A stretch of DNA of 15,963 nt from an uncultured Bacteroidota bacterium (GCA_903825065.1 CAIJZG010000300.1:1-15963), one strand, 5' to 3'; counted from the stretch's first letter, positions 1-7,415 are shown. Program-made: numbers and translations. Notes: generated from the letters alone by a model not told the origin.

Positions 1-29
1 AAAACCCTGGGCGCATAAAAAAATAAGTG

Positions 30-419
30 TTAGAGATTATATAATATCAATTCCTGAATATCAACAAAGTCTTCCGGCCCAAGTTTTAGTTTCTCTCTGG
101 TAAAATTCAAATCATCTGCATTATTAATTGGTACTAAATGTAAATGTGCATGTGGCACTTCTAATCCTACCACACTTATTCCGCAACGGTTACAGTCAAA
201 TGCTCTTTCAATTGCTTTTGCGATCGGTCGAGAAAACAATAAAATTTCAGCTAAGTAATCTGCAGATAAATCGAAGAATTGATCTGTCTCAATTTTCGGT
301 ACCACTAATACATGCCCCTTTACCAATGGAAAAATATCTAGAAAAGCAAAGAATTTTTCATTTTCTGCAATTTTATAACATGGAATCTCGCCGGCAATAA
401 TTTTGGAGAAGATGGTCAT
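30..419 (-). CDS. HIT family nucleotide-binding hydrolase
   Basis: A 129-residue protein of the histidine triad superfamily (HINT/Fhit-like nucleotide hydrolases or transferases acting on nucleoside phosphoramidates, dinucleoside polyphosphates or adenylylated substrates), presumably cytosolic. The N-terminus (IFSKIIAGEIPCYKI, residues 3-17) is the usual start of bacterial HIT proteins, and the active-site triad HAHLH lies at residues 90-94, followed by LVP. The middle histidine would be the nucleophile by family knowledge. Length is normal for the family. It is the last gene before the left edge and is separated from greA by a strong terminator, so it probably has its own promoter. A near-match to the Bacteroidota -7 element (GATATTTG, one mismatch to TAnnTTTG) lies on the minus strand at 438-445. 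The physiological substrate cannot be told from sequence. Confidence 0.93.
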   Translation of the reverse strand: MTIFSKIIAGEIPCYKIAENEKFFAFLDIFPLVKGHVLVVPKIETDQFFDLSADYLAEILLFSRPIAKAIERAFDCNRCGISVVGLEVPHAHLHLVPINNADDLNFTREKLKLGPEDFVDIQELILYNL

Positions 420-447
420 ATAGAAGTTTTATTAAATCAAATATCCT

Positions 448-487
448 AAAAAAAATGCCCCATCAGTTAAATTCTGATAGGGCATTT
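448..487 (-). terminator. Intrinsic terminator after greA
   Basis: Positions 453-466 pair with 474-487, giving 14 positions with one mismatch (461/479) and a 7-base loop, and including the run GCCC/GGGC. Read on the minus strand the stem runs straight into eight Ts (complement of the A run 448-455). It begins about 17 bases after the greA stop codon, so it ends the greA transcript and separates it from the HIT gene. Confidence 0.9.
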
Positions 488-503
488 GTAAAAGATCGAT
501 ACT

Positions 504-971
504 TTAAATAGTAATGTGCTCAATTTTGAATTTCACGATGCCATTAGGGGCTTGCACTTCCGCTATTTCCCCAACCACTTTTCCCAATAATCCCTTACCA
601 ATAGGAGAACTTGCAGAAATCTTTCCCAATTTCAGGTCGGCTTCCTTTTCACCTACAATCTGATAGACAATGGTTTTTTTTGTAGCCAAATTAGTGATGG
701 TTACTTTAGTTAAAATGGTAACCTTACTGGTATCTAAGGTACCCGGGTCAACAATCTTGGCATTACTGATCACACCTTCTAATTGTTTAATCTTAGCTTC
801 AAGCATACCTTGTGCCTCTTTAGCTGCATCATATTCGGCATTTTCTTTCAAATCACCTTTCTCTCTAGCTTCAGCAATTGCTCTTGAAGATGCCGGACGA
901 TCAACTGATTTCATTCTGTGCAGCTCTTCACGCATCTTGTCGAAGGTCTCCTGTGTTACATAATCGCTCAT
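504..971 (-). CDS. greA: Transcription elongation factor GreA
   Basis: A 155-residue protein. GreA enters the secondary channel of RNA polymerase and stimulates cleavage of backtracked transcripts. The N-terminal coiled-coil (about residues 5-75) carries the tip motif GDLKENAEY at 39-47 with the acidic pair D40 and E43, matching the catalytic D41/E44 of the E. coli protein. The C-terminal FKBP-like domain includes SPIGKGLLGKVVGE (about 122-135). Length is close to the 158 of E. coli GreA. The reading frame extends upstream to 1040, but the start at 971 (MSDYV) is preferred: it fits the family N-terminus, and the upstream ATG at 1040 lies inside a good promoter -7 element (1038-1045). The gene sits alone between two terminators. 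The upstream one lies within its own leader, suggesting attenuation control. Confidence 0.96.
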   Translation of the reverse strand: MSDYVTQETFDKMREELHRMKSVDRPASSRAIAEAREKGDLKENAEYDAAKEAQGMLEAKIKQLEGVISNAKIVDPGTLDTSKVTILTKVTITNLATKKTIVYQIVGEKEADLKLGKISASSPIGKGLLGKVVGEIAEVQAPNGIVKFKIEHITI

Positions 972-993
972 ACTCTTTCTGTTTAGAAGCAAT

Positions 994-1031
994 AAAAAAA
1001 ATACAACGCCACATTTGATTGTAGCGTTGTA
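994..1031 (-). terminator. Intrinsic terminator / attenuator in greA leader
   Basis: The 8-bp perfect stem 1002-1009 / 1024-1031 (TACAACGC with GCGTTGTA) has a 14-base loop. On the minus strand it is followed at once by eight Ts (complement of 994-1001). It lies downstream of the predicted greA promoter (1038-1067) and upstream of the greA start (971), so it could terminate transcripts from that promoter. It could also serve as the terminator for the dehydrogenase gene ending at 1095. Confidence 0.75.
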
Positions 1032-1037
1032 GGTCTG

Positions 1038-1067
1038 CAAAAATATAAAATCTTTCTCAAAAACAAA
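1038..1067 (-). promoter_or_regulatory. Predicted greA promoter
   Basis: On the minus strand, TTTG (1064-1067), an 18-base spacer, then TATTTTTG (1038-1045) matches the Bacteroidota housekeeping pattern TTTG...TAnnTTTG exactly in both boxes. The expected start of transcription is near 1031, which is right at the foot of the leader hairpin. This gives a leader of about 60 bases before the GreA start codon. Confidence 0.65.
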
Positions 1068-1094
1068 GAAATGTAATTTACTTGCTACTCTTTG

Positions 1095-2021
1095 CTATTC
1101 GAATCCTAGCTTATCGAGAACTATTTTAGCCATTTTATAATAAGCTTCCTGACTATAGCCTGCAATATGTGGGGTAATTAGGGTATTGGTTTGTGCCAAT
1201 AGCCATTTAAGGCTCTCAGATTCAACTTTTGAATAGGTTTCCAGCTTTTCGTTCTCTAACACATCAAGTCCAGCAGCTTTGATTTTACCTGATTTGAGTG
1301 CCCTTTTTAAAGCCAGAGTATCTGTTACTTTACCTCTGCAAGTAGAAAGAAAATAGGGATTTCTTTCAAATGAATTGAAGAAGGAATCATTCGCCAAATG
1401 CAAAGTTTCTTCAGTTAAAGGAACATGCAAACTAATAACATCAGCTTTTTTATACAACTGTTCCATCTTTGATTCTTGAATATATCCGTTGTAAAAATCC
1501 TTTTTATATTTATCATATGCCAAAACAGTTACCTCAAAACCAGATAAGATTTTAGCAAAAGCGGAACCCGTATTTCCATATCCAATAATTCCAACAGTTT
1601 TACCCCTTAATTCTTCCCCACGATTTTCTGTTCTTAACCATTTGCCCTCTTTTATTTCAAGATTACTCGAAGAAATTCGATTCATTAAAGAAAGCAGCAA
1701 TCCTAATTCATGTTCAGCTACTGCATTACAATTTCCTTCAGGACTACTTACACATTTAATACCTTTTGATGCAGCATACTCTGTATCAATAAGCTCCATA
1801 CCGCTACCCAATCTTCCAATCCATTTTAATTTTGAAGCACTTTCTATCATTTCTTTGTTTACAACACGAGTATCAACTATCAATCCCTCCACATCCTCAA
1901 TAGCATGTAGAAAAGCTTGATCACCGATACCTGGTATAAATACCAATTTAAAACCGTGACTTTGTAATTTATCCTTAAGATACTGATGAACATTGGCTGT
2001 TATCAATACAGTTCTTTCCAT
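1095..2021 (-). CDS. D-2-hydroxyacid dehydrogenase, NAD-binding
   Basis: A 308-residue cytosolic oxidoreductase of the D-isomer-specific 2-hydroxyacid dehydrogenase family, which interconverts 2-hydroxy and 2-oxo acids with NAD(P). The Rossmann nucleotide loop is GIIGYGNTG at 144-152. The expected catalytic residues are R229 (STCRGKV), E258 (LDVLENE) and H285 (TPHIAG). The family's usual Asn before the catalytic Arg region is replaced here (STCRG rather than NxxRG), a small departure. There is no ACT domain, so it is the short form. Phosphoglycerate dehydrogenase is a possible role, but glyoxylate/hydroxypyruvate or other 2-ketoacid reductase cannot be excluded, so no symbol is given. It begins 20 bases after the rsmA stop and is probably co-transcribed with it. 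The leader hairpin of greA could act as its terminator. Confidence 0.9.
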   Translation of the reverse strand: MERTVLITANVHQYLKDKLQSHGFKLVFIPGIGDQAFLHAIEDVEGLIVDTRVVNKEMIESASKLKWIGRLGSGMELIDTEYAASKGIKCVSSPEGNCNAVAEHELGLLLSLMNRISSSNLEIKEGKWLRTENRGEELRGKTVGIIGYGNTGSAFAKILSGFEVTVLAYDKYKKDFYNGYIQESKMEQLYKKADVISLHVPLTEETLHLANDSFFNSFERNPYFLSTCRGKVTDTLALKRALKSGKIKAAGLDVLENEKLETYSKVESESLKWLLAQTNTLITPHIAGYSQEAYYKMAKIVLDKLGFE

Positions 2022-2041
2022 TCTATTCTTTTTAAATAATT

Positions 2042-2797
2042 TTATCGCATACGGAAACTAAGAGCTGCAAAATCTTCAATACTTAATTGCTCTGCTCTTT
2101 TATTAAATATCTCATCTGCCAAAACCGTTTCATCAAATAGGCCTCGAACTGCATTACGCAACATTTTACGTCTTTGATTAAATGCAGCTTTTACCAAAAC
2201 AAACAAAGCTTTTTCGCTCTTCATATCTACAACCGTTTCCTTCCTTCTCAAACGAATCACTCCACTCATTACTTTAGGTGGTGGATTAAAACTTTCTGGA
2301 GGTACATCAAATAAATATTCTACTTCATAAAAAGCCTGTACTAATACACTCATAATTCCATAAACCTTGGTATGGGGTTTTGACGCAATTCTTTGTGCTA
2401 CTTCTTTCTGAAACATACCAATCATGATGGGAACTTGTTGTTTCCATTCTACCACTTTAAAGACAATCTGTGTAGAAATATTATACGGAAAATTACCAAT
2501 GACCGTAAACTGATTCTCGAAAGGAATAGCAATATGCAAAAAGTCTTGATGTATAATTTTACCTTTTATGGATGGATAGGTTAACTCTAAATAAGTTACT
2601 TTTTCATCATCCAATTCCACGGCTTTAAAATCGATGTTTTTAATAGGCAGTAAAAATTTTGTGAGCGCTCCTGCACCTGGGCCCACTTCAAGCAATTGGG
2701 TAAAAGGCTCCAAATGAAGTTCATCTACTATCTTTTTACAGATCGATTCATCTTTTAAGAAGTGCTGACCAAGTGATTTCTTTAATCGATATTCCAT
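2042..2797 (-). CDS. rsmA: 16S rRNA adenine dimethyltransferase RsmA (KsgA)
   Basis: It dimethylates two adjacent adenines (A1518/A1519 in E. coli numbering) near the 3' end of 16S rRNA using S-adenosylmethionine, late in 30S assembly. With the ATG at 2797 it has 251 residues. Motifs in order: GQHFLKD (10-16), the SAM-binding loop EVGPGAGALT (37-46), the catalytic-site motif NFPYNIS (102-108), FNPPPKVMS (170-178), and the basic FNQRRKMLRN near residue 206. A GTG at 2803 could add two residues, but the ATG gives the usual family N-terminus just ahead of LKKSLGQHFL and is chosen here. No Shine-Dalgarno is visible; the upstream sequence is A-rich. It is divergent from pdxA across a 121-base region with unusual inverted repeats, and followed by the dehydrogenase gene in a likely two-gene operon. 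Confidence 0.96.
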   Translation of the reverse strand: MEYRLKKSLGQHFLKDESICKKIVDELHLEPFTQLLEVGPGAGALTKFLLPIKNIDFKAVELDDEKVTYLELTYPSIKGKIIHQDFLHIAIPFENQFTVIGNFPYNISTQIVFKVVEWKQQVPIMIGMFQKEVAQRIASKPHTKVYGIMSVLVQAFYEVEYLFDVPPESFNPPPKVMSGVIRLRRKETVVDMKSEKALFVLVKAAFNQRRKMLRNAVRGLFDETVLADEIFNKRAEQLSIEDFAALSFRMR

Positions 2798-2818
2798 TGG
2801 CACGAAATTAAGTTTTTT

Positions 2819-2886
2819 TAAGCCAGCCTCACCGAAAGAGCATTGAATATGCTGGAAGCGTTTGGCTTACTAGCTACTTGCGGTGA
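2819..2886. repeat. Interlocking inverted repeats between rsmA and pdxA
   Basis: Three perfect complementary pairs fall within 68 bases: TAAGCCA (2819-2825) with TGGCTTA (2863-2869); AGCAT (2839-2843) with ATGCT (2849-2853) around a 5-base loop; and TCACCG (2829-2834) with CGGTGA (2881-2886). The first and third cross each other, a pseudoknot topology if transcribed. None is followed by a T tract on its own strand, so it is not a normal terminator. It may be a structured leader or a set of operator sites; its function is unknown. Confidence 0.45.
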
Positions 2887-2918
2887 ATAATCCTTATTTT
2901 TACATATAATTTTTCTGA

Positions 2919-4013
2919 ATGAGCAATGAACTTCAAAAGCCAATTATAGGATTTACCTGTGGCGATTTAAATGGGATTGGTATTGAATTAATAATAAAAA
3001 CACTATCCGATCATCGTATACTGGAAATATGTACCCCTATTGTATTTGCAAACAATAAGTGTATTAATTTCTATAGAAAGACCCTGTCTGAACTTAATTT
3101 CAGTTATAGCAGTGTTAAAGAACTTCAGCGATTGAATCCAAAACAAGTAAACATATTCAACTGTTGGGAAGAAGATGTTACAATTACGCCTGGTGTCTTG
3201 AACGAAATCGGTGGAAAATATGCTTTGGAATCTTTAACTCAGGCCACTCAGGCCTTGAAAGATGGATTAATTCATGGACTTGTTACAGCCCCTATTCACA
3301 AAAAGAATATTCAAAGCGAAGCTTTTCAATATACCGGACATACTCCTTATTTCAAAGACTTCTTTGCTGTTAATGATGTAGTGATGTTGATGGTGGCTGA
3401 AAATATGCGCATTGGATTGGTTACTGAACACGTGAGTGTTGCTGAAGTTGCCAAACATATTACCAAGGAAAGCATCATTCAAAAATTAAAAATCATGCAC
3501 ACAAGTCTTCAAAAAGATTTTGGTGTTGATAAGCCTAGAATTGCTGTTCTTGGATTAAACCCGCATGCTGGCGATGAAAGTTTAATTGGTGCAGAAGAAG
3601 AAACCATCATTAAACCTGCAATTAAGGAAGCCAGAAATTCTATGCTTGTTTTTGGACCATATAGTTCTGATGCATTTTTTGCTCGTGGCCAATACGAAAA
3701 ATTTGATGCAGTATTAGCTATGTACCACGATCAGGGATTGATTCCTTTTAAATCTTTAGCTATTGGAGAAGGAGTTAATTATACTGCAGGATTACCTGTT
3801 ATCAGAACTAGTCCCGATCATGGAACAGCATTTGATATAGCAGGAAAAGATAAAGCAGATGTTAATAGCTTTATTGTAGCCACTTTTGTTGCCTGTGATA
3901 TTTATCGCATGCGCAATGGTTATAAAGAAATGCGGAGTAATCCACTTAGAAAAATGAGTGCTCGAATGCTAGCTAATGCTGTAGATGAGCGCATTGAAGA
4001 AAATGAAGGATAA
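2919..4013 (+). CDS. pdxA: 4-hydroxythreonine-4-phosphate dehydrogenase
   Basis: It catalyses the NAD-dependent oxidation of 4-phosphohydroxy-L-threonine in the DXP-dependent pyridoxal phosphate pathway, in the cytosol. Length is 364 residues, longer than the 329 of E. coli PdxA. Motifs: GDLNGIGIELI at 15-25 (family GDPxGIGPE), VTAPIHKK (122-129), TGHTPYF (139-145), and metal-ligand histidines by family alignment at H171 (TEHVS), H216 (NPHAGD) and H270 (YHDQG). SPDHGTAFDIAG lies at 298-309. It is the first gene of a plus-strand pair with an aldose 1-epimerase that begins 10 bases later. The promoter is unclear: TAnnTTTG near-matches occur at 2895-2902 (TATTTTTA) and 2907-2914 (TAATTTTT), but without a well-spaced upstream box. 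Confidence 0.95.
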   Translation: MSNELQKPIIGFTCGDLNGIGIELIIKTLSDHRILEICTPIVFANNKCINFYRKTLSELNFSYSSVKELQRLNPKQVNIFNCWEEDVTITPGVLNEIGGKYALESLTQATQALKDGLIHGLVTAPIHKKNIQSEAFQYTGHTPYFKDFFAVNDVVMLMVAENMRIGLVTEHVSVAEVAKHITKESIIQKLKIMHTSLQKDFGVDKPRIAVLGLNPHAGDESLIGAEEETIIKPAIKEARNSMLVFGPYSSDAFFARGQYEKFDAVLAMYHDQGLIPFKSLAIGEGVNYTAGLPVIRTSPDHGTAFDIAGKDKADVNSFIVATFVACDIYRMRNGYKEMRSNPLRKMSARMLANAVDERIEENEG

Positions 4014-4023
4014 AATCAATTGC

Positions 4024-4893
4024 ATGTTTGAGATCTCAAATAAAATACTTACTGTAAAAATTAGTGCACAAGGAGCCGAATTACAAAGCATTGTAAATAA
4101 GGAAAATTCACTTGAATATATGTGGAGTGGCGATCCTGCATTTTGGGGGAAAAAGAGCCCCGTACTATTTCCAATTGTAGGGGGATTAAAAGGTGCTACC
4201 TATCAACATCAAGGAATTACCTACCAGCTTGGAAGACATGGCTTCGCTCGTGAAAGAGAATTTACAATAAGCAGCCATAGTGAAGATACGATTCGTTTTA
4301 GTTTGGTATCTGATGAAACAACAAAGGAAGTGTACCCTTTTGATTTTGTATTTTCTATTGAGTATAGTTTAAAAAATAACCAGCTTACCGTAAAATATCA
4401 TGTGGAAAATATTGGATTTGAAAATCTTTTATTTTCTGTTGGAGCACATCCTGCATTTAAAGTTCCTTTAGTTGATGGGACCACCTATGAAGATTATCAG
4501 CTTATTTTTAGTGAAAAAGAAAATGTAGGAATATATCCTTTATCTCCAGAAGGATTAATAGAAAAAGAAACAATCCCATTTTTGAATAATAGCAATAGTA
4601 TCCCATTAAATAAAGAACTATTTGCAAAAGATGCACTTGTGTTTAAGCATTTAAAGTCGAATTATATTGGCATTTTAAATAACAAGAATGCTCACGGCTT
4701 AAAATTACACTTTACCAATTTTCCTTTCATGGGAATTTGGGCAGCTAAAAATGCCAACTTTGTATGTATCGAACCTTGGTGCGGAATTGCAGACAGTGCA
4801 GATGCGTCTGGAGAATTATCCGATAAAGAAGGTATCAACAAACTATCTCCCAATCAAAGTTTCGAAAGGGCTTGGAGCGTGGAAGTTTTCTAA
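4024..4893 (+). CDS. Aldose 1-epimerase family protein (LacX type)
   Basis: A 289-residue protein of the galactose mutarotase-like fold, which interconverts alpha and beta anomers of aldoses. The substrate of this LacX/YeaD-like branch is uncertain. The likely active-site residues are H72 (GRHGFAR), H142 (GAHPAF) and E250 (CIEPWCG), in the order expected for the family. The N-terminus FEISNKILTVKISAQGAEL is typical of the branch, so the ATG at 4024 is chosen over ATGs at 3985 and 4003, which overlap the pdxA end. GAAGGA lies about 13 bases upstream of 4024. No signal peptide is seen, so it is probably cytosolic. It is likely co-transcribed with pdxA, although no functional link between the two is evident. 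Its stop codon lies only 3 bases from the stop of the convergent LolA-like gene. Confidence 0.88.
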   Translation: MFEISNKILTVKISAQGAELQSIVNKENSLEYMWSGDPAFWGKKSPVLFPIVGGLKGATYQHQGITYQLGRHGFAREREFTISSHSEDTIRFSLVSDETTKEVYPFDFVFSIEYSLKNNQLTVKYHVENIGFENLLFSVGAHPAFKVPLVDGTTYEDYQLIFSEKENVGIYPLSPEGLIEKETIPFLNNSNSIPLNKELFAKDALVFKHLKSNYIGILNNKNAHGLKLHFTNFPFMGIWAAKNANFVCIEPWCGIADSADASGELSDKEGINKLSPNQSFERAWSVEVF

Positions 4894-4896
4894 TTT

Positions 4897-5592
4897 TTAC
4901 TTAACAAAAATAGCATCGGCTATCCCTTTATTAATGATATAGTTAGCATAGGTAATTTCTACTCTTCCTTTTTTATTCTTTAGCTTCTGAGCATCCGATA
5001 AAGCCTTCTCATTATCATCAAATTCCAGGGTAATTCCCTTTGGAAGCTTATAGTCTTTAGTATTGAAACTAAAAATTACTTTTTCAGGCAACCCATATTT
5101 TGCATATCCCCCATAATTCATTTCCATTTCGTAAGTGCCATTTTCTTTTGTAGTTGTAATTGCTTTGCGAACTAATAAATTAGGTTCGTCTATGTACAGA
5201 GTAGTAAGTACAATCTCACTTGCTTCATTGATTGGCAAAAGTTTTACGATTTTACATGTCGTTCCATTTACAATTGATTCACCAGCTGCTAATGCCACAA
5301 AATCATTTGTAGCTATCACACTACTCATATTTACGGAAACTCCCCCTTTAGGTAAAAGTGAAATGCCACCCTCTTTTTTTAGTCGAAATTTATTTGGTTT
5401 CTTAAAATAGATTTTCACTTTACCAACCGGAGCTTTAATAAAACTTACATCAGTCTTCATATTACCATCCGCTTCATAATCGTTTACCTGATCAAGTTTG
5501 GCCTTAACCTTCATCACTAAGGCAGTCATGTCTTGACCTTGAACAAATATTGAAATCTGAAAACCAACTATTAAAAGAAATATTTTATACAT
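4897..5592 (-). CDS. LolA-like outer membrane lipoprotein-sorting family protein
   Basis: A 231-residue secreted protein. An N-terminal signal peptide (MYKIFLLIVGFQISIFVQGQ) with likely cleavage near residue 20 and no lipobox cysteine places it in the periplasm. The mature part shows the pattern of LolA/LolB-fold proteins: an amphipathic N-terminal helix (ALVMKVKAKLDQVNDYE, 24-40), then beta strands including VKIYFKKPNKFRL (59-71), the most LolA-like segment, and repeated amphipathic strands to the C-terminus. It could bind a lipid or lipoprotein acyl chain, but the family assignment rests on pattern only and may be a related lipid-binding fold. It lies 19 bases after the ABC permease gene in the same direction, so it is probably the third gene of that operon and a periplasmic partner of the exporter. 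Confidence 0.68.
   Translation of the reverse strand: MYKIFLLIVGFQISIFVQGQDMTALVMKVKAKLDQVNDYEADGNMKTDVSFIKAPVGKVKIYFKKPNKFRLKKEGGISLLPKGGVSVNMSSVIATNDFVALAAGESIVNGTTCKIVKLLPINEASEIVLTTLYIDEPNLLVRKAITTTKENGTYEMEMNYGGYAKYGLPEKVIFSFNTKDYKLPKGITLEFDDNEKALSDAQKLKNKKGRVEITYANYIINKGIADAIFVK
4906..4923 (-). terminator. Possible weak terminator inside the LolA-like gene end
   Basis: A 5-bp stem (4910-4914 with 4919-4923, ATAGC/GCTAT) with a 4-base loop can be extended by G-U pairs. On the minus strand it is followed by five Ts. It overlaps the last codons of the gene. The stem is short, so this is tentative. Confidence 0.3.
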
Positions 5593-5611
5593 GATAATAC
5601 TTTGAAATTTA

Positions 5612-6487
5612 TTAGCTCAGAACGTCTTTTTTGTTAAAGATAAAAATAGCCCCACCTACGAAACCAACAATATGCAACAATAGGACTAAGGCAGAAGTAA
5701 TTATTCTTTGAGGATTTTGAATGCTGCCAATTATAGCTTCATTAGCATCATTTACTTTTAAATCAAAGAATTCTTTCCAACTTATTAAATGAGTTGTAAA
5801 AAGATAGGGTTTTAATACATTGAAAATAGGAATATTCAGTGTACTCAAAATGGTAAAGAAAACAATGAAACTCATTGTTGCTACTATTGGTCCAATACTA
5901 TTTTCCGCAAAGATAGATAAGAAGAATCCTAATGCAGCAACTGTTACCATTGCTAACGCCGCAAACACAAAAGCTCCGGCATATCTCCAGAAAACATCGT
6001 TCTGATTAATTAATACCACATAACTACTCTTCATTAAAAACAAATCACCCAGCCCAAAGATCCACATACTAAGAAACAGAGCTAGTATTGCTAACCAGAT
6101 CAATAGCATTATGGTATAAACTGTAGCTGCTAAGAATTTAGCCAACAATAATTCTGTTCTGCTATACGGTTTTGATAAAAGTAATCGTAATGTTCCCATA
6201 TTAGCTTCTCCCGAAATCATATCTGCAGCAATTAATGCCACTAATAATGGAACATGAACCAATAATAATTGCAACATAATATAACAGATGAGGTATCCAT
6301 TAATAATATTGCCATCAATCACCATCGACCCTCCAATATCTTTCATTAAAAAATCAGAATAGCTTTTACCATCAAGTTTCAAACCAAATTGAATGATCAG
6401 AATCAAGGCAGCAATCGCACCAAACGCAATATAGGTTCTGGGTCTGCGAAATATTTTATAAAGCTCAATTTGTATAAGTGTCAACAT
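5612..6487 (-). CDS. ABC-2 type transporter permease
   Basis: A 291-residue inner-membrane protein with six predicted helices at about 18-35, 64-90, 112-145, 167-193, 199-219 and 262-285. The first loop is large and extracytoplasmic, as in the ABC-2 permease family. The cytoplasmic segment ISGEANMGTLRLLLSKPYSR (91-110) is the characteristic ABC-2 stretch after helix 2. Its start codon overlaps the end of the ATPase gene by 23 bases, which indicates translational coupling and a shared complex. With the ATPase it would form a half-transporter-type exporter. The substrate cannot be told: relatives include drug, bacteriocin and lipid-related exporters and gliding-related permeases. The LolA-like gene follows. 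Confidence 0.88.
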   Translation of the reverse strand: MLTLIQIELYKIFRRPRTYIAFGAIAALILIIQFGLKLDGKSYSDFLMKDIGGSMVIDGNIINGYLICYIMLQLLLVHVPLLVALIAADMISGEANMGTLRLLLSKPYSRTELLLAKFLAATVYTIMLLIWLAILALFLSMWIFGLGDLFLMKSSYVVLINQNDVFWRYAGAFVFAALAMVTVAALGFFLSIFAENSIGPIVATMSFIVFFTILSTLNIPIFNVLKPYLFTTHLISWKEFFDLKVNDANEAIIGSIQNPQRIITSALVLLLHIVGFVGGAIFIFNKKDVLS

Positions 6488-7400
6488 GTTGATTGCCGGA
6501 TGTTACTTGTAAAAAATAATCTTCCAAAGAATGTCTTGGTTGAAGTGATAATAATTGAATCTGCATATTCATCAGATCTGTATGCAGTGCAGGAATTTCT
6601 TTGCGATCCAATTTAATAACAATTGTATTATTCCTTTGTCCCTGAACTTTATCAGTCCAGTTGCTCAACTGCAATTGTTGCAATGCAAATGCATTATCCA
6701 ATGTTTGCAGTTCCACGATGGTTTGAGCAGGGTCTAGTAATTCGGTGGCATTTCCTTCTACTAATTTCTTACCCTTATCGATGATCAAAACTCGGGTAGC
6801 GATCTGTTCAATTTCACTTAATAAGTGTGAAGAAACGATGATGGTTTTATTGGATTCACGACTCAAGTGCAAAATAAGGTTTCTGATATCTGCAATGCCT
6901 TGTGGATCCAATCCATTGGTAGGCTCATCCAGAATGATGAGTTGTGGATTATGAACAAGTGCGATCCCAATTCCTAAACGCTGCTTCATACCCTGTGAAA
7001 AAGTCTTTACTTTATCTTCAGCTCTTTGTGCAAGACCTACCATTTCTAGTTGATCCATCATTTGTTTGCGGGTGGATCTGATACCGCTTAAGCGAGCAAA
7101 TAATTGCAGGTTATCATAAGCTGAAAGGTATTTGTAAACATCGGGTTTTTCGATCACAGCACCAATATTGCGCAAAATTTCTCTTCTGTTTTTGGCCAGA
7201 TCCATCCCAAAGATCTCGATATGCCCGGCGGTAGGCTTGATTAGTGTTAGCATCATGCGAATGCTAGTGCTTTTCCCGGCACCATTCTGCCCGAGAAATC
7301 CATATACATCCCCTTCATTCACAGTATATGACAAATGATCAACGGCTGTGAGATTTTTAAACTGTTTGGTGAGGTCAGTAACCCGAACGATTTGTTGCAT
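6465..7400 (-). CDS. ABC transporter ATP-binding protein (BcrA-like)
   Basis: A 311-residue ATPase of an ABC-2 exporter, peripheral on the inner membrane. Walker A GQNGAGKST is at 37-45, the Q-loop region IGAVIEKPDVYKYLSAYDNL at 79-98, the signature FSQGMKQR at 134-141 (SQGMK in place of LSGGQ, common in this branch), Walker B LIILDE at 154-159 and the H-loop SSHLL with H192. A roughly 95-residue C-terminal extension follows the nucleotide-binding domain. The EKPDVYKYLSA stretch resembles the bacitracin/lantibiotic-immunity (BcrA) branch, an inference from family knowledge. The frame opens at 7418, but the ATG at 7400 fits the family start and the earlier ATG lies inside a -7 promoter element. 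It overlaps the permease gene by 23 bases. Confidence 0.93.
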   Translation of the reverse strand: MQQIVRVTDLTKQFKNLTAVDHLSYTVNEGDVYGFLGQNGAGKSTSIRMMLTLIKPTAGHIEIFGMDLAKNRREILRNIGAVIEKPDVYKYLSAYDNLQLFARLSGIRSTRKQMMDQLEMVGLAQRAEDKVKTFSQGMKQRLGIGIALVHNPQLIILDEPTNGLDPQGIADIRNLILHLSRESNKTIIVSSHLLSEIEQIATRVLIIDKGKKLVEGNATELLDPAQTIVELQTLDNAFALQQLQLSNWTDKVQGQRNNTIVIKLDRKEIPALHTDLMNMQIQLLSLQPRHSLEDYFLQVTSGNQHVDTYTN

Positions 7401-7415
7401 CTTAAAATATAAACA

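Noticed and set aside
1..16. A start codon and partial gene at the left edge (minus-strand ATG at 14-16)
   Set aside because: Only a few codons are visible, so nothing can be supported.
972..1040. N-terminal extension of GreA starting at 1040
   Set aside because: The extra residues (hydrophobic LLLL run) do not belong to GreA, the ATG falls inside the -7 promoter element, and the leader hairpin lies in this stretch.
2813..2886. A tRNA or known riboswitch (preQ1 or SAM type) in the rsmA-pdxA gap
   Set aside because: No T-arm consensus, anticodon arm or matching aptamer core could be laid out, although the inverted repeats are real.
3985..4023. Earlier starts of the aldose epimerase at 3985 or 4003
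   Set aside because: They overlap the conserved end of pdxA and add residues not expected in the family; 4003 remains possible but less likely.
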